The notes beneath the pieces are model-generated. The model was not told the DNA's origin and ran no database searches. It saw only the letters and a program-made list of their open reading frames with translations. The position numbers and the translations under genes were made by a program. From Flavobacterium sp. CF136 (GTDB lineage Bacteria; Bacteroidota; Bacteroidia; Flavobacteriales; Flavobacteriaceae), in NCBI RefSeq assembly GCF_000282055.1, contig NZ_AKJZ01000012.1:1-64000 (forward strand): a stretch of 64,000 nt of DNA. Reading direction: 5' to 3'. Positions 8,481-17,403 of the stretch are shown here, in pieces. Position 1 is the stretch's first letter. Each line of letters opens with the position of its first letter.

Positions 8481-9020
8481 TTAATTTGTAACGAGGTAAA
8501 CGACATCTTCGCCTTCATTTTCCTTCCAGCTTACCTTTACTTTTTCATTATTTATGGCATCTACCTGACGGCCGCGATAATCGGGCTGAATTGGCAGATT
8601 TCTACTAAAACGTCTGTCGATTAACACTAACAATTCAATTTCTGAAGGTCTCCCGAAAGACTGAATTGCAGTCAATGCAGAACGAATGCTTCGTCCGGTA
8701 AACAAAACGTCATCGATAAAAATGACTTTTTTGTTTTCGACTATAAAGTTTATCTGAGTTTTATTGGCTTCCAGCGGTTTGTCCGTTCTACGGAAATCAT
8801 CCCTAAAGAAAGTGATGTCTAAATATCCCAAAGAAATTTCCGGAGTCTGGTATTCGTTTTCTAGTATTTGTTTTAAACGTTCCGCTAAAAAAACGCCTCT
8901 TGGCTGGATTCCGACTAAAATAGTATCAGAGAAATCAAGATGTTTTTCGATTAACTGACAAGCCAAACGATGGAGTATGATAGTAACTTCTTTTGAATTA
9001 AGTAATACTTTTTGGCTCAT
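8481..9020 (-). CDS. pyrR: PyrR bifunctional regulator/uracil phosphoribosyltransferase
   Basis: About 179 residues, a type I phosphoribosyltransferase fold with the PRPP loop VIFIDDVLFTGRSIRSAL and the GIQPRGVFLAERL segment typical of PyrR. In Gram-positive bacteria PyrR controls the pyr operon at the RNA level and has weak uracil phosphoribosyltransferase activity. Whether it regulates here is unknown, since no obvious PyrR-binding leader is seen. The ATG at 9020 is chosen over an upstream TTG at 9047. MSQKVLL fits family N-termini, and a TATATTTG -7 box at 9045-9052 would overlap the longer start. It leads the pyrR-pyrB unit. Confidence 0.95.
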   Translation of the reverse strand: MSQKVLLNSKEVTIILHRLACQLIEKHLDFSDTILVGIQPRGVFLAERLKQILENEYQTPEISLGYLDITFFRDDFRRTDKPLEANKTQINFIVENKKVIFIDDVLFTGRSIRSALTAIQSFGRPSEIELLVLIDRRFSRNLPIQPDYRGRQVDAINNEKVKVSWKENEGEDVVYLVTN

Positions 9021-9044
9021 AATTAAGTGTGATGTTTGGTTGGG

Positions 9045-9052
9045 CAAATATA
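9045..9052 (-). promoter_or_regulatory. Candidate -7 box for pyrR
   Basis: On the minus strand the sequence reads TATATTTG, an exact match to the Bacteroidota TAnnTTTG -7 consensus, about 25 bases before the pyrR ATG. No convincing TTG -33 element lies at the right distance, so this is a partial match. Confidence 0.5.
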
Positions 9053-9205
9053 CGAAATCAGAATTTATTTGTTGGGGTGTTAAGCATGGAAATATTTTTT
9101 TTGAAATTGGTAGGGATTTTGAGAATGGAAATTTGACTTTTTTAATTCTTAAATTATAGTCTTGGAAAATAAAATCTTATTTATAATGATAGTTTTAGAT
9201 TAAAA

Positions 9206-9230
9206 TTATAGTTTAGCTAATTAACTATAA
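9206..9230. promoter_or_regulatory. 8-bp inverted repeat upstream of the HNH gene
   Basis: TTATAGTT and AACTATAA are perfect inverted arms around a 9-nt centre, ending 44 bases before the HNH gene start. It could be an operator or a small stem. It lies within a very AT-rich gap (9021-9274) that holds no other recognisable feature. Confidence 0.35.
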
Positions 9231-9274
9231 ATTCACATTTCTTATCAAATAAATCAACATAATAAAAATATTCT

Positions 9275-10351
9275 GTGAATCCTGATTTTAACAAAAACAC
9301 AATTGACACTTTAGCAAAAAGAGCTGCTTTTATGTGCTCCAATCCTGATTGCAGAGTACTTACTGTTGGTCCAAATTCTGATCCAGAGAAATCTACGAAA
9401 ATAGGAGAAGCAGCCCACATTTATGGAGCAAGGATTGGTTCTAAAAGATATATCCATACAATGACAGATCCAGCGAGAGCAGAGATTACCAATTCAATTT
9501 GGTTATGTCGAAATTGTCACAAACTTATTGACACCGATGAACAAAAATATTCTGCTAATATTTTATTTGCTTGGAGAGAAAAGCATGAAGAATTCATTTC
9601 TACTTCTTTAGGAAATAATACAGACCATATTATTTATAACGAACAAATTTCTATTCTTAAAGACTTTAATAATTATTCACCTATTATAAAACGAATTATC
9701 ATTGACAAACCTGACGGATGGGAATATCGTTTAACAGCTGAATTAATGAGATTTCTAAATGACCCTCTTTTTAGAAAACTTAATGATTTAAAAGATGGAT
9801 TATATTTAAAACCACCAGAAAATATCGATTCCGGAAAGGCTTTCAATTGGATTCAGGATAGGCTGAATGAATTGTCAAGAATTGTACCTCCTGCTGTCGG
9901 CTTACTAGACCGGCTAACAAAGAGTTGGGGAAAACCAGGGGAACCGGGAGATATAAAAGAAATTCATCATGTCACTAAATTGATTAAAGAATATCTTGAA
10001 CATATTATAGAATTTGAAGAGAGAATTCAATTTGTAAATGTTCCTCCAGAATATCAAAAAGCAGTTCATCTACTTAAAAATTTAATTGGTTCGCAAATTG
10101 CAAAATTATCTTCTATTCCTGCCGATCTTGATGAAATTCTTTTATTTGCAGAGAATCAACAAAAAGGAAATGAAAATCCTAAAGAAATTAGAAAAGAATT
10201 TATAATTGAGATACCTGATTCTTGGCAAAAAGAATTTAATAAAGAAATCAATAAATTACAAAATAAGCAAGATTATAACACCAGTAGTTCATCTGGATGT
10301 TTTACTGCCTTGATAATTATGATAGGAATTATAATGTTTTTATTATTCTAA
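9275..10351 (+). CDS. HNH nuclease-like protein with C-terminal membrane anchor
   Basis: A 358-residue protein starting at GTG. The first 105 residues form an HNH/zinc-finger module: C21-x4-C26, a GEAAHI motif with H48, N73 in TNSIWLC, and C78-x2-C81-H82 followed by KLID. The HNH triad (H48, N73, H82) and the four zinc cysteines are all intact. Residues 110-335 are a helical region of unknown fold. The last 17-18 residues (341-358) are a hydrophobic segment ending at the stop, so the protein is probably tail-anchored with the nuclease in the cytoplasm. Similar HNH heads occur in defence-associated proteins, but no partner gene is adjacent. Nuclease identity is likely; the role is unknown. Confidence 0.8.
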   Translation: MNPDFNKNTIDTLAKRAAFMCSNPDCRVLTVGPNSDPEKSTKIGEAAHIYGARIGSKRYIHTMTDPARAEITNSIWLCRNCHKLIDTDEQKYSANILFAWREKHEEFISTSLGNNTDHIIYNEQISILKDFNNYSPIIKRIIIDKPDGWEYRLTAELMRFLNDPLFRKLNDLKDGLYLKPPENIDSGKAFNWIQDRLNELSRIVPPAVGLLDRLTKSWGKPGEPGDIKEIHHVTKLIKEYLEHIIEFEERIQFVNVPPEYQKAVHLLKNLIGSQIAKLSSIPADLDEILLFAENQQKGNENPKEIRKEFIIEIPDSWQKEFNKEINKLQNKQDYNTSSSSGCFTALIIMIGIIMFLLF

Positions 10352-10380
10352 ATCCGACCGCTCAGATATGCTCAACGATA

Positions 10381-10668
10381 GCGCGGAAATCCTTTCCGTG
10401 CCCGCAAAGTATATCAATTATTAAAATATTCTCCCCGATATTAAAAAACAAGGACCTTGGACTTTAAATTCCGGAGGAATGAACAATATTGTAGCAACGG
10501 ATTTTAATCCGTTGTAAAATTAAAGATGACCAACAGAGTTCCATCGGAACGATTCATATTAAATACCGTATCAATATGTACCGAACCTACGGCTCTTTTC
10601 ATCTTGCATATCTATATAATAAACTGGATTAAAATCCAGCCCTACAATATTGGTCGAGCTGATGGCTC
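10381..10668. repeat. Cluster of short palindromic repeats
   Basis: The 464-base gap 10352-10815 contains a run of small palindromes: GCGCGGAAATCCTTTCCGTGC (21 bp, 10381-10401), CAACGGATTTTAATCCGTTG (10495-10514), GTTCCATCGGAAC (10538-10550), GAACCTACGGCTC (10583-10595), CTGGATTAAAATCCAG (10624-10639) and GAGCTGATGGCTC (10656-10668). This resembles the degenerate REP-like arrays seen between genes in flavobacteria. Open frames crossing it look non-coding. No transposase is adjacent. Confidence 0.8.
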
Positions 10669-10815
10669 TTTTTTCTGCTCTTTTAAATTAAAATTAATAT
10701 TTTCGATCGATATTAGAAATGTTTTCTTTACCCAAAACATACAATATCAACGAATTGTATCAATATTTTTTTATATTTTCTTAAATTTGAGAAAAAACAA
10801 AAAACACCAAACATC

Positions 10816-11409
10816 ATGAGAAAAATAATCGTCGTAACCATGATTACAATCGATGGCGTAATGCAGGCACCTGGTGGCCCTGAAGAAGATACTTCGGGCG
10901 GATTTGAATATGGAGGTTGGGTGGCGCCTTTTGGAGATGAAGAATATGGCAATGTCATGCAGGAACAAATGAAACCTGCAGATATTCTTTTGGGCAGAAA
11001 GACATTTGACATTTTTGAAGAATACTGGCCAAAACATGCAGAGGGGTGGCCGGGAATTAATGAAGTTACCAAATATGTTTTGTCCTCTACCAGAAAAAAC
11101 TCTTATTGGGAAAACACAGAATTTCTCTCAGCTGTAGAAGACATCAAAAAACTCAAAAATTCAGAAGGCGGAGACATTAAAGTTTGGGGAAGTGCAACAC
11201 TTGTTCAGCTTTTGCTTCAACATGATTTAGTTGATGAACTTGGGCTCTTAATTTATCCTATAATTCTGGGTAAAGGGAAAAAATTATTTGATGATAGTGC
11301 TACTCCGGCAGGGTTTACGTTAATTGAAAGTACGGTTACCTCAAGTGGTGTAATTGCAGTCAGTTATAAACGAGCCGGAGAAGTGAAGACTGGTACTATT
11401 GGAGAGTAA
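10816..11409 (+). CDS. Dihydrofolate reductase-like (RibD C-terminal domain) protein
   Basis: A 197-residue single-domain protein of the RibD C-terminal/DHFR-like family (related to Bacillus YyaP/YwjB). The N-terminus has a MITIDGVMQAPGG strand-loop. A LLGRKTFDIFEEYW segment (about 56-69) and a nucleotide-binding IKVWGSATLVQLLLQHDLVD stretch (about 119-138) match the family, as does the C-terminal LIYPIILGKGKKLF. These proteins are probable NADPH-dependent reductases of unknown substrate; they are not the essential folate DHFR. A TAAATTTG -7-like box is at 10782-10789. It lies just downstream of the palindrome cluster in an accessory stretch. Family secure, substrate unknown. Confidence 0.88.
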   Translation: MRKIIVVTMITIDGVMQAPGGPEEDTSGGFEYGGWVAPFGDEEYGNVMQEQMKPADILLGRKTFDIFEEYWPKHAEGWPGINEVTKYVLSSTRKNSYWENTEFLSAVEDIKKLKNSEGGDIKVWGSATLVQLLLQHDLVDELGLLIYPIILGKGKKLFDDSATPAGFTLIESTVTSSGVIAVSYKRAGEVKTGTIGE

Positions 11410-11551
11410 GGTTTTTGAAATATTCTGCTACAAAACAGTATTATCAAATTGTAAGAAAATAACACTTAAATTGTTAATAACTTTGAAAACAAATAAGTAC
11501 TTAAATTCATTTTTAAACTATTTTAGCTGACTTATTTTAAAATTCAGGTAT

Positions 11552-12091
11552 TTGAAAACTCTTCCAATTTATGATACTGAACAAACTCAGGATGAAATCA
11601 AAATTCAGTATTTGTTTGCCAGTGTCGGTCAAAAAACAATAATTAAAGTTATTGAATATTCACCTGTAACAACTATTGGCACCAGAACTGTTTATAATCT
11701 TGGATTTGGAGATTATGATGAAACAAATAGTGCTATTATTGATGATAGTAACAGTAATAATGGAGACATTTATATTGTTTTTAATACGGTATTAAGCACA
11801 GTACCCATATTTTTTGAAACTAATCCTGATGCTGTAATTATTGTAAGCGGAAGTGATAGTCATGATGATTTTATAAATAATTGTCTTCCAAATTGTAGAA
11901 AGAAATGTATCGAAAAATGCAAAAATCACCAAAGAAGAATAAAAACGTATCGATATTATGTAGATAAAAACTTTGATGAACTGTGTAAAGATTTCATTTT
12001 TTTTGGACGTAATAAAAACAAACAAAGCTCCTTCGTACAATATATTCCAAACCAAGATTATGATGATATTTTGGTTTACAAGAAAAAATAA
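11552..12091 (+). CDS. DUF6934-like hypothetical protein
   Basis: A 179-residue protein with a TTG start (no internal methionine is available, so the start is not well fixed). The N-terminal LPIYDTEQTQDEIKIQYLFAS segment, the central YNLGFGDYDE, and the C-terminal YDDILVYKKK resemble the DUF6934 family common in Bacteroidota, as I remember it. An unusual insertion NCRKKCIEKCKNHQRR (about 115-130) is rich in cysteine and lysine. There is no signal peptide or membrane helix. A small 55-codon gene follows after 60 bases. Function unknown; the family call is from memory. Confidence 0.65.
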   Translation: MKTLPIYDTEQTQDEIKIQYLFASVGQKTIIKVIEYSPVTTIGTRTVYNLGFGDYDETNSAIIDDSNSNNGDIYIVFNTVLSTVPIFFETNPDAVIIVSGSDSHDDFINNCLPNCRKKCIEKCKNHQRRIKTYRYYVDKNFDELCKDFIFFGRNKNKQSSFVQYIPNQDYDDILVYKKK

Positions 12092-12151
12092 CTAACTTTG
12101 TTGATAATTAAGTGTTTATTATCAATCGAATACTAAATAATAGTCATAATT

Positions 12152-12319
12152 ATGAAAACAATTAAACCAACTTTAAAAGCTAAGGTAATTGCTACATCAG
12201 CTGTAGCCAAAGAAAAAATGACTACTGTTGCTAATAACCTTAAAGGGAAAGAATTGTTTACTGACAAGATAGAATTAGCAAAAAAGAGTTTAAGTGATTT
12301 AAAATCATTACCTATTTAA
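12152..12319 (+). CDS. Small lysine-rich protein (55 aa)
   Basis: A 55-codon frame beginning MKTIKPTLKAKVIATSAVAK and ending DLKSLPI. It is basic, has no membrane segment, and is followed within about 20 bases by a strong terminator hairpin on the same strand, which supports its being a real transcription-unit end. It lies 60 bases after the DUF6934-like gene. No family recognised. Confidence 0.5.
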   Translation: MKTIKPTLKAKVIATSAVAKEKMTTVANNLKGKELFTDKIELAKKSLSDLKSLPI

Positions 12320-12336
12320 TTCATAATATAAAATAT

Positions 12337-12376
12337 AAAAAAGTCGATTTGGTTCATTCTAAATCGACTTTTTTTA
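12337..12376 (+). terminator. Rho-independent terminator after small lysine-rich gene
   Basis: AAAAAGTCGATTT and AAATCGACTTTTT form a long stem around GGTTCATTCT, ending in a T-run. Good intrinsic terminator. Confidence 0.85.
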
Positions 12377-12538
12377 TGCAATGCATCTAAATACAGTCTT
12401 AAATTGTAATTTATAACACTACAAATCATAGAACTTTTCACTAAAATTATATAAAACATTTTTTTGTTGTTTAAAGTAATTTTATTCCACGAGAATTAGA
12501 ATACAAATTCTTTTTAAAACATTTAAAACAGCAAAATC

Positions 12539-12712
12539 ATGCAAAAAAACATTACACGTTTGTTAATGGTATTCGTAATACTATTTTCATTTACAAGCTG
12601 CGAACTTATTGGAGATATTTTTAAAGCCGGAATGGGATTCGGAATATTTATTGTAATTGTTGTGGTTGCGGTAATTATTTTTGCTTTCGCTAAGCTCTTC
12701 GGCAGGAAATAA
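12539..12712 (+). CDS. Small lipoprotein with transmembrane segment (57 aa)
   Basis: A 57-codon gene. A hydrophobic signal sequence ends in SFTSC, giving a candidate lipobox with the cysteine at residue 21. A second hydrophobic helix (about 33-52, IFIVIVVVAVIIFAF) follows, and the protein ends FGRK. This arrangement (lipid anchor plus one membrane span) is seen in many tiny flavobacterial proteins; some databases give them unsupported enzyme names. It is followed by a hairpin at 12726-12750. Gene likely real; function unknown. Confidence 0.65.
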   Translation: MQKNITRLLMVFVILFSFTSCELIGDIFKAGMGFGIFIVIVVVAVIIFAFAKLFGRK

Positions 12713-12725
12713 AAAACATAAAAAT

Positions 12726-12756
12726 CCCGTTATTTTTAAAGTAACGGAATTTCTTT
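12726..12756 (+). terminator. Terminator after small lipoprotein gene
   Basis: CCGTTA and TAACGG arms around TTTTTAAAG are followed by an AATTTC-TTTTT tract. A modest intrinsic terminator. Confidence 0.6.
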
Positions 12757-12875
12757 TTATATGTTGGCTGTAATTAATTTAAACACATAGAAAATATAGA
12801 TTTGCTGTACTTAAAAAAGGCGTTTCACTAATTTAAAACACACAGAGCTAATCATTTAAGTTAAAAATTACAATA

Positions 12876-14570
<1,695 letters not shown>

Positions 14571-14599
14571 TTTTATGTTGTAAGTGTATGTTTTCCCGT

Positions 14600-14720
14600 C
14601 ATATAAGTGATATAAGTTCATTTAAACTAAACTCATACTCTACTGTTATGGTTTAAATTGTGAAAAAAATGCTTTGAACTTTTGAAACTAAAACTTACAT
14701 TCACTTATATAACTTATATG
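14600..14720. repeat. Inverted repeat (17/18) upstream of the RhuM-like gene
   Basis: CATATAAGTGATATAAGT (14600-14617) and ACTTATATAACTTATATG (14703-14720) match as an inverted repeat at 17 of 18 positions, separated by 85 bases. Each arm is itself a double copy of an ATATAAGT-type 9-mer. The right arm ends 44 bases before the RhuM-like start. Confidence 0.7.
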
Positions 14721-14764
14721 GTTTAAAACTACAATTTGCTTACCTTCACTTTTTATTCAAAAAT

Positions 14765-15757
14765 ATGCAGGCACCCATTTTATTATATCAAACATCTGAA
14801 ACTAACGTTAATGTTGAAGTTACTTTTTTGGATGAAAATTTCTGGCTATCTCAAAAAGCAATGGCTCAATTGTTTGCTGTCGATACAAGAACTATAAATG
14901 AACATCTTCAGAATATATTTAATTCATTAGAATTAGATAAAAATTCAACTAACCGGAAAATCCGGATAGTTCAAACAGAAGGAAAAAGAGAAGTTAACCG
15001 AGAAATTGATTTTTATAATCTGGATGCAATTATCGCTGTTGGTTACAGGGTAAACTCAAAACAAGCTTCGCAATTTAGAATCTGGGCAACAAAAACACTT
15101 AAAGAATTCATTATTAAAGGATTTGTCCTGAATGATGACATGCTAAAAAACGGCAAAGCTTTTAGCAAAGATTATTTTGAAGAATTACTGGAACGTATTC
15201 GGGAAATCCGCTCTTCTGAAAGAAGATTTTATCAAAAAATAACCGATATCTATTCTCTTTCTGCAGATTATGAAAAAGACAGTATAGAAACAAAAACATT
15301 TTTTGCAACAGTTCAAAACAAACTGCATTGGGCGATAAGTGGAAAAACCGCAGCTGAGATTATTTATTCAGAAGCCGATGCTGCCAAAATTCATATGGGA
15401 CTTTCGACATGGAAAGATGCACCGGATGGAAAAATTCAAAAATCAGATGTAAGTATTGCTAAAAATTATTTGAATGATGCACACCTGCAAGAATTGAACA
15501 GAATTGTTTCTGCCTATTTAGATTTAGCCGAAAATTATGCTAAAAGACAAATTGTGATGAAAATGGACGACTGGACTGTTTTTCTGAACAATTTTCTTCA
15601 ACTTTCAAGTTATCCGATATTAAATGACAAAGGAAAGATAACGCATTTAGAAGCTAAAATTAAAGCAGAAATGGAATTTGATAAATTTCGAATTATCCAG
15701 GACAGAGAATATCTTTCTGACTTTGATAAAGAAATATTAAAGCTAAATAAAAAATAA
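14765..15757 (+). CDS. RhuM family protein
   Basis: A 330-residue member of the RhuM family, first noted as a Salmonella pathogenicity-island protein; its biochemical role is unresolved. The N-terminal 120 residues carry a DNA-binding-like module (WLSQKAMAQLFAVDTRTINEHL, about 29-50) followed by NREIDFYNLDAIIAVGYRV and SQFRIWATKTLKEFIIKGF. The C-terminal half includes GKTAAEIIYSEADAAKIHMGL and a C-terminal lysine-rich tail. Length is standard for the family. It is not next to any phage, toxin or restriction gene, and it is preceded by a near-perfect long inverted repeat. Family secure, function unknown. Confidence 0.9.
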   Translation: MQAPILLYQTSETNVNVEVTFLDENFWLSQKAMAQLFAVDTRTINEHLQNIFNSLELDKNSTNRKIRIVQTEGKREVNREIDFYNLDAIIAVGYRVNSKQASQFRIWATKTLKEFIIKGFVLNDDMLKNGKAFSKDYFEELLERIREIRSSERRFYQKITDIYSLSADYEKDSIETKTFFATVQNKLHWAISGKTAAEIIYSEADAAKIHMGLSTWKDAPDGKIQKSDVSIAKNYLNDAHLQELNRIVSAYLDLAENYAKRQIVMKMDDWTVFLNNFLQLSSYPILNDKGKITHLEAKIKAEMEFDKFRIIQDREYLSDFDKEILKLNKK

Positions 15758-15761
15758 AAAA

Positions 15762-16535
15762 TCACAATTTACTTTCTTTCTCCAAAGCAACGTCTAAACT
15801 TTCAAAATCATTGACTACTTTGGTTATTATGCCTTCTTTATTCAGGATAAAATGCGTTGGAAAAGCATTCAAATCTAAAGTCTCGTTCATATACACTTTC
15901 AGGTTTGGAATCACTGAATATGACAATGGTTTTCTAATTAAAAATGCTTTTAATTGTTCGGGAGTATCTTCGGCGAGACTTATGAAAAGAATATCTTTTC
16001 GATCTTTATATTCTTCCACTAAATGATTTACCTGCGGAAATTCTTTGATACAAGCGGCACAGTGAATATACCAGCATTTTACAACAATGATTTTGCCTTT
16101 CATTGTTTCGTTTGAAACTACATTTCCATTCAAATCTTTAAAGGAAAATTTAGGAAAAACCGTGCCTTCCATTTTATAGTTTTTAAGGGCGTCAAAAGCA
16201 ATTTGATTGATTGTGGCTTTTATACTGGTATCTGATTTGGGCTGGATTTTAAACAGCTTGTAACAGTAAATTGAATCAGCTGATTTTAATCGGATTGGAA
16301 TAAAATTTCCGTTAACCAATTGATCCAAAAATGATTCTTTTGAAATTTCTTTTGAAAGAAGATCAAGCGCTGTAAAATCTCTTGAAAGCATAATATTTTT
16401 GCTTTGATACGTCCACCAGTCCATAAATTTATTTTGAATCTGAATCGGGTCAACTTCCGGATTTCCAAATTTTGTTTGACCTGAGCAAGAAGTAAAAATT
16501 AAGACTAAAACTATAAGACTGATTAGTTTTTTCAT
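15762..16535 (-). CDS. TlpA-like thioredoxin-fold lipoprotein
   Basis: A 257-residue exported protein with a lipobox (FTSC, cysteine at residue 18) and a C-terminal thioredoxin-like domain (about 115-255). The redox motif is C-A-A-C within KCWYIHCAACIKEF. The domain includes FKDLNGNVVSNETMKGK and the cis-proline region FPTHFILNKEG typical of TlpA/ResA-type peroxiredoxin-like reductases. It probably acts in the periplasm on disulfides of envelope proteins or cytochromes. It is convergent with the RhuM-like gene (4 bases apart) and divergent from the Lgt-like gene. Specific partner unknown. Confidence 0.9.
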   Translation of the reverse strand: MKKLISLIVLVLIFTSCSGQTKFGNPEVDPIQIQNKFMDWWTYQSKNIMLSRDFTALDLLSKEISKESFLDQLVNGNFIPIRLKSADSIYCYKLFKIQPKSDTSIKATINQIAFDALKNYKMEGTVFPKFSFKDLNGNVVSNETMKGKIIVVKCWYIHCAACIKEFPQVNHLVEEYKDRKDILFISLAEDTPEQLKAFLIRKPLSYSVIPNLKVYMNETLDLNAFPTHFILNKEGIITKVVNDFESLDVALEKESKL

Positions 16536-16632
16536 GAAATTTAATAGAATAATTTAGAATTCAAAAGTACTTAAAAATTAGTTTAGAAATCTTTAAATAG
16601 ATTTACCTATATTCGTTAAAAATCCTAATTAA

Positions 16633-17373
16633 ATGACATTTCCTTTTCAATTTGAAATCTTTGAAAAAACCTTTTACTGGCATTTTATATTTGAAACTTT
16701 AGCTTTTTTTGTTGGCATAAGAATCTATTATTTTCTAAAAAAAAGAACAGACGATCCTATATCGGACACTAATCGTTTAATTATTATGATTGGCGCCATG
16801 ATTGGTGCTTTGATTGGATCGAGAGTAATTGCTTTATTAGAAAACCCTTCACAAATTGCCAATCAGACTTTTCTAACTTTCTATCAAAATAAAACCGTAG
16901 CAGGAGGATTTCTGGGAGGATTATTTGGTGTTGAAATCATTAAAAAAATCATTGGCGTAAAAATAGCCTCCGGGGATTTATATGTGATTCCAATTATTGC
17001 AGCTTTATTTATTGGTCGAATTGGGTGTTTTTCCATGGGAATTGCTGAACCAACTTATGGTAACGAAACTACCTTTTTTACCGGAATGAATTTAGGTGAT
17101 GGACTGCTAAGACATCCTATTGCGCTGTATGAAATGCTATTTATGATCTTACTTTTTATCTTTTTTCAAAGCATAAAAAATAAAACGCTGATTAATGGCG
17201 ATCGATTTAAACTCTTTATGGTTTTATATTTTTTATTTCGCTTTTTAGTCGAATTTATAAAACCTTACGAACCTTTATTTCTTAATTTAAGCAGTATACA
17301 ATGGAGTTCGATTTTTATTTTTGGTTATTACTGGAAATTTCTTTTCAGAATGTTTGCCTTTAAAAATAAATAA
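16633..17373 (+). CDS. Lgt-like (prolipoprotein diacylglyceryl transferase family) membrane protein
   Basis: A 246-residue integral membrane protein with about seven hydrophobic segments. It keeps several Lgt-family landmarks: GRIGCFSMG with R129 followed by G143, HPIALYE (161-167), and LFRFLVEF with R203. It differs from canonical Lgt at two places I recognise: the HGG of the FHGG motif reads AGG (VAGGFLGG, 89-96), and the EFFR segment reads EFIK. True Lgt moves a diacylglyceryl group from phosphatidylglycerol to lipoprotein cysteines; this homologue may use another acceptor or lipid. It is followed after 30 bases by a Tes-like radical SAM gene and two tiny membrane protein genes, suggesting a shared lipid-modification role. 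Confidence 0.85.
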   Translation: MTFPFQFEIFEKTFYWHFIFETLAFFVGIRIYYFLKKRTDDPISDTNRLIIMIGAMIGALIGSRVIALLENPSQIANQTFLTFYQNKTVAGGFLGGLFGVEIIKKIIGVKIASGDLYVIPIIAALFIGRIGCFSMGIAEPTYGNETTFFTGMNLGDGLLRHPIALYEMLFMILLFIFFQSIKNKTLINGDRFKLFMVLYFLFRFLVEFIKPYEPLFLNLSSIQWSSIFIFGYYWKFLFRMFAFKNK

Positions 17374-17403
17374 ATTCTTAATTTACACCATAAATTAATT
17401 CTA

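Noticed and set aside
9021..9047. Earlier TTG start for pyrR at 9047
   Set aside because: It overlaps a TATATTTG -7 box, and the shorter protein matches PyrR family N-termini.
10526..10819. 97-residue frame across the palindrome cluster
   Set aside because: It is built from repeat sequence and has no protein-like features.
9275..12712. Complete restriction-modification or toxin-antitoxin island
   Set aside because: No methyltransferase, antitoxin or partner gene could be identified; only the HNH protein suggests nuclease activity.
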